DNA from: CAZRDB01 sp964598695
Lineage (GTDB): Bacteria > Armatimonadota > Zipacnadia > UBA1398
DNA length: 16,369 nt
Assembly: GCA_964598695.1 (NCBI GenBank)
Contig: CAZRDB010000119.1
Span: forward strand, 1 to 16,369
Direction: 5' to 3'
Part shown: one piece after another, positions 14,418 to 16,369 of the stretch
How positions within the stretch are numbered: the stretch's first letter is position 1
Layout of the letters: each line of letters starts with the position of its first letter
Made by a program: the position numbers and the translations under genes
Notes under the pieces: generated by a model
Seen by the model: only the letters and a program-made list of their open reading frames with translations
The model's database searches: none
Told to the model about the DNA's origin: nothing

Positions 14418-14434
14418 GCCGCGCCGTGCGCGGC
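14418..14434 (-). promoter_or_regulatory. Intergenic stem-loop A, 7-bp stem after the first NifX gene
   Basis: GCCGCGC (14418-14424) pairs with GCGCGGC (14428-14434) over three bases, 13 bases after the stop of the first NifX-type gene. With the hairpin at 14394-14411 it forms a tandem pair in the 73-base gap, a possible attenuation or RNA-stability element that would set the first gene apart from the rest of the operon. Confidence 0.4.
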
Positions 14435-14447
14435 TCCAGGGGATTCG

Positions 14448-14804
14448 TCAGTGGCTGCAGCCCCCGTCGGCGTGGTCGCACTCGCCCGGCGTGCTCACGA
14501 GTCGACCGGCCGCGAGGGCCGCGACAGCGTCTGCCACGGTGTCGTCGATGCCGAGGTACGTCTCGATCCCGAGGGCTGCGAGGGCGCTCACCGCGCGCGG
14601 ACCCATGCCGCCCGCGATCAGGTGGGTCACGCCCGCCCGCGCCAGCAGGTCGGGGGCCGAGCACTGCCCGTGCTCGTGCGGCTCGCTCGCGAGCGCCTCC
14701 GGCGGGCCGACCGTGCCCCCCTCGATCGTGCAGACCACAAAGCCCTCGCACCGCCCGAAGTGCTGGGCGACACGCCCCTCCTCGGTCGCGATCGCTACCT
14801 TCAT
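14448..14804 (-). CDS. NifX/MTH1175-like protein with Cys/His-rich tail, first gene of operon
   Basis: The predicted product has 118 residues from ATG 14804; AGGAG lies seven bases upstream. It belongs to the NifB/NifX (dinitrogenase iron-molybdenum cofactor) domain family: MKVAIATEEGRVAQHFGRCE (with the H-F-G-x-C motif, His15 and Cys19), FVVCTIEGG, PDLLARAGVTHLIAGGMGPR and LAALGIETYLGID. It carries more potential metal ligands than the second NifX-type protein of the operon: EPHEHGQCSAP before the central helix and a tail GECDHADGGCSH. This suggests direct binding of a metal or metal-sulfide cluster. The promoter region contains a 19-bp dyad almost identical to that in front of padR, so the gene is probably PadR controlled. 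No nitrogenase genes accompany it. Confidence 0.92.
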   Translation of the reverse strand: MKVAIATEEGRVAQHFGRCEGFVVCTIEGGTVGPPEALASEPHEHGQCSAPDLLARAGVTHLIAGGMGPRAVSALAALGIETYLGIDDTVADAVAALAAGRLVSTPGECDHADGGCSH

Positions 14805-14820
14805 CGCCGATCTCCTCTCG

Positions 14821-14839
14821 TAGATGCTAGTTACATATA
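14821..14839 (-). promoter_or_regulatory. Predicted PadR operator in the promoter of the NifX-Mrp operon
   Basis: TAGATG-CTAGTTA-CATATA is a 6-7-6 dyad with one mismatch between its arms, and 15 of 19 bases match the dyad before padR (15310-15328). It ends 16 bases upstream of the ATG at 14804, overlapping where a -10 (TATATG on the minus strand) would lie, so a bound regulator would block transcription. AT-rich sequence is rare in this window, which makes the match notable. No convincing -35 is seen. Confidence 0.65.
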
Positions 14840-14881
14840 GTCGAGCGCCGAACAGGCCCGCGGCGCCGGTCGGGCTGGGGA

Positions 14882-15295
14882 TCAGCCGCCCGCGGATGGG
14901 GCGGCCGGGCGTTGGCGGTGGCAGCGCTGGGTGAAGGCGAGCATCTGGTGTGCGAGACGCTCGAGAACGGTCGCCCAGTCCCGGAGGTGGTCGTGGCCCA
15001 CCTCGGTGATCTCGTAGACGTGGCGGTTCGGCCCGGCCGCGCCAGCCTCCCACCGCGAGGTGACGCACCCTGCCTCCTCGAGCCGCTGGAGTGTCCGGTA
15101 GACGACCCCGGCGTCGATCTCGGAGTCGGTCATCGACTGCTCGCGCGCCTGCGCGAGGATCTCGTAACCATACTGGGCCTGGCCGCTCGCGAGCAGGTAG
15201 AGCACGGTCGGCTCGACCCAGCGCGTGTGCCGGCCCAGTGAGCAGGAACACGGGCCGAACTTGGCTCCATGGCGATGGCAGTGCCCTCGTGGCAC
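14882..15295 (-). CDS. PadR-family winged-helix regulator with Cys/His-rich N-terminus
   Basis: The predicted product has 137 residues from GTG 15295; AGGAG lies about ten bases upstream. The winged helix is clear: VEPTVLYLLASGQAQYGYEI, DAGVVYRTLQRLEEAGCVTS (recognition helix), RWEAGAAGPNRHVYEITEVG (wing and GPxRxxY signature), ending in a dimerisation helix HLRDWATVLERLAHQMLAF. PadR proteins are usually dimeric repressors of adjacent genes, released by a small ligand. The first 25 residues hold His5, Cys6, His7, His9, Cys16, Cys18 and His23, an extension beyond the minimal PadR fold that could bind a metal or Fe-S cluster. The gene is first in the block, 77 bases before the NifX-type gene, and a dyad in its own promoter is repeated before that gene. 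This predicts autorepression and repression of the operon; the inducing signal is unknown. Confidence 0.92.
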   Translation of the reverse strand: MPRGHCHRHGAKFGPCSCSLGRHTRWVEPTVLYLLASGQAQYGYEILAQAREQSMTDSEIDAGVVYRTLQRLEEAGCVTSRWEAGAAGPNRHVYEITEVGHDHLRDWATVLERLAHQMLAFTQRCHRQRPAAPSAGG

Positions 15296-15309
15296 GGTGG
15301 ACCAACTCC

Positions 15310-15328
15310 TATATGCAAACTACATATA
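15310..15328 (-). promoter_or_regulatory. Predicted PadR operator in the padR promoter
   Basis: TATATG-CAAACTA-CATATA is a perfect 6-bp inverted repeat with a 7-bp spacer, between the padR start (15295) and its -35 (15347-15352). The minus-strand -10 hexamer TATATG is one arm of the dyad, so binding would occlude RNA polymerase. The dyad recurs with 15 of 19 bases identical at 14821-14839. Confidence 0.7.
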
Positions 15329-15352
15329 CACCCGGCCATCGTCCCCCGTCAA
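15323..15352 (-). promoter_or_regulatory. Promoter of padR (TTGACG, 18 bp, TATATG)
   Basis: On the minus strand, TTGACG (15352-15347) is followed after 18 bases by TATATG (15328-15323), a reasonable housekeeping-type promoter. It ends 27 bases before the GTG start of padR, and its -10 lies inside the dyad at 15310-15328. Confidence 0.6.
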
Positions 15353-15454
15353 CGGGCCGCGCGGCTCTGCCCGGCGCAGGTTGCGGCCGGCGGGGCGCGA
15401 ACTCGCTCGTGTGGGCCGTTGTGCGCGGCGTCTGTCGAGTCGGAGGTGGCAGCG

Positions 15455-16369
15455 ATGTCCCGATCGACCGTCTCGTTCCTCGGGCTTGTGGCCGTGGCCG
15501 TGCTCTGCCTCGGCGCCGGGAGCGGGGCGCTCCCCGAGCTCCCCTCGGGCCACGGACTCTCTGCCGAGTACCCGGGCGACGACGGGATCGCCAGCGATCC
15601 GCGCGTGCTGCTGCACGAGGACTTCGAAGCCGCCTCGGTCGAGGAGATCGCGGCCCGGTGGAGCGATGTCTCCAACCAGGACGGTCGGGTCCTGGCCCTG
15701 AGCGATCTGGTCCCGCCGGCGAGTGCCGGCACGCGCTCCCTCTCGATGACGGCGACGCTGGGCGAGAACACCGGGGGCCACCTGTACCGGCCGCTCGCCC
15801 GCGAGGTGGAGACGGCCCACGCGCGGTTCTACGTGCGGTTCGCGGAGGATGCGGCATACATCCACCACTTCGTCCACCTCGGCGGCTACCGTCCCGCGAC
15901 CCGGTGGCCCCAGGGCGGCGCGGGCGAGCGGCCCGCGGGCGACGAGCGTGTGACCGTGGGCATCGAGCCGTACGGCAACTACGGCCGTTACCCGGCGCCG
16001 GGCGCCTGGAACTTCTACTGCTACTGGCCCGAGATGCGGATCTCCGCTGACGGCCGCTACTGGGGCAATGGGCTCCATCCGGCAGAGCCATCGCTCGTAC
16101 CGCGCGCGACGTGGCAGTGCGTCGAGATCATGCTGAAGCTCAACACACGGGGCGACGAGCGGGACGGAGAGCTGGCGCTGTGGATCGACGGAGCGCCGGT
16201 GGCCCACTTCGCGCGGGGCGTGGGGCGAGAGGACTGGAGCGGCCTCGGCTTCGTGCTCGCGCCCGAGGGCGGCGAGCCGTTCGAGGGCTTCCTGTGGCGG
16301 ACCAGCACCGACCTCAAGATCAACTTCCTCTGGCTGCTGCACTACGTGACTGAGAACGAGGCCGTTCTG
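15455..16369 (+). CDS. Secreted polysaccharide-lyase-like jelly-roll protein, C-terminus cut by window edge
   Basis: I read 305 open codons from ATG 15455 (GGAGG at 15442-15446, eight bases upstream) to the right edge, with no stop. A signal peptide (SRSTVSFLGLVAVAVLCLGA, cleavage near SGALPE) leads into a concanavalin-A-like jelly roll: LLHEDFEAASVEEIAARW, AGTRSLSMTATLGENTGGHL, THARFYVRF-type ARFYVRFAEDAAYIHHFVHL, YCYWPEMRISADGRYWGN, TWQCVEIMLKLNTRGDERDG and ELALWIDGAPVAHF. The late pattern W-x-x-x-E-x-x-x-K-L-N-T ... DG-x-L-x-x-W-x-DG is shared with PL14/PL20-like lyases and related secreted proteins of Planctomycetes-like bacteria. A substrate cannot be assigned. It is oriented away from padR; the predicted PadR dyad lies 126 bases upstream and is unlikely to control it. 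I see no clear promoter in 15353-15441. Confidence 0.75.
   Translation, partial: MSRSTVSFLGLVAVAVLCLGAGSGALPELPSGHGLSAEYPGDDGIASDPRVLLHEDFEAASVEEIAARWSDVSNQDGRVLALSDLVPPASAGTRSLSMTATLGENTGGHLYRPLAREVETAHARFYVRFAEDAAYIHHFVHLGGYRPATRWPQGGAGERPAGDERVTVGIEPYGNYGRYPAPGAWNFYCYWPEMRISADGRYWGNGLHPAEPSLVPRATWQCVEIMLKLNTRGDERDGELALWIDGAPVAHFARGVGREDWSGLGFVLAPEGGEPFEGFLWRTSTDLKINFLWLLHYVTENEAVL

Noticed and set aside
13615..14804. Nitrogen fixation function for the NifX/NifB-type proteins.
   Set aside because: No nifHDK, nifB, nifE or nifN genes occur here. The small stand-alone domains with MinD-ferredoxin ATPases fit the ORP-type group better.
12590..14830. A 746-codon plus-strand frame with Pro/Glu/Ala repeats opposite the NifX-MinD genes.
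   Set aside because: It is the antisense of the ferredoxin-ATPase genes and of the GLGLGRG repeat. It has no domain or ribosome binding site.
14845..14866. GCGCCG/CGGCGC 6-bp stem after padR as a terminator.
   Set aside because: The stem is short, the loop is 10 nt and no T-run follows. Such short GC stems are expected by chance at this base composition.
15310..15454. PadR control of the plus-strand secreted lyase-like gene from the same dyad.
   Set aside because: The dyad is 126 bases from that start codon, and no plus-strand promoter overlaps it. The minus-strand promoter for padR fits it exactly.

Overview
The window is high-GC bacterial DNA, probably from an uncultured environmental lineage. 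Ribosome binding sites are clear GGAGG types, and about half of the genes start with GTG or TTG. Several proteins are secreted glycan-type enzymes or beta-propellers, and one operon is of a kind found in anaerobes. This suggests a fermentative or anaerobic, polysaccharide-using bacterium of the Armatimonadota, Hydrogenedentota or Planctomycetota sort. No marker gene fixes the phylum, so this is inference. I see no tRNA, rRNA, CRISPR array, transposase or phage gene, and no gene-free gap longer than 300 bases.

Left part (1-3067). A secreted propeller-like protein runs off the left edge on the minus strand. Divergent from it is a short secreted protein of unknown function (1532-1993), preceded by an extended -10 promoter and a leader of about 110 nt with two stem-loops. 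A 14-bp perfect inverted repeat follows, then a propeller-like lipoprotein (2096-3067).

Middle (3064-10813, all minus strand). Read in transcription order: a large secreted protein with a probable TIM-barrel and a discoidin-like domain; a secreted protein with an amidotransferase-like N-terminus and a peptidase-like but motif-less C-terminus; a class I aldolase-like gene broken by one in-frame amber codon; a PfkB/ribokinase-type sugar kinase; and a FapA/DUF342 protein. The first four look like a sugar or glycan utilisation group: extracellular hydrolysis, then kinase and aldolase steps in the cytoplasm.

Right part (10973-15295, all minus strand). A PadR-type regulator is followed by an operon of two NifX/NifB-type (MTH1175-like) metal-cofactor proteins, a Gly-rich DUF5320-like protein, two MinD-family ATPases with inserted 2[4Fe-4S] ferredoxin domains, and an Mrp/NBP35 ATPase. 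This set resembles the anaerobe-specific 'orange protein' (ORP) gene clusters known from Desulfovibrio. There the operons are sigma-54 controlled; here a PadR repressor seems to have that role. Two near-identical 19-bp dyads, TATATG-n7-CATATA and TAGATG-n7-CATATA, lie in the promoters of padR and of the first NifX gene. They predict autoregulation plus control of the operon by one regulator. The genes from the second NifX to Mrp overlap by 1-8 nt and are probably translationally coupled. The gaps before them carry strong stem-loops, and an 11-bp stem-loop follows Mrp.

Right edge (15455-end). A secreted polysaccharide-lyase-like jelly-roll protein on the plus strand is cut by the window end.
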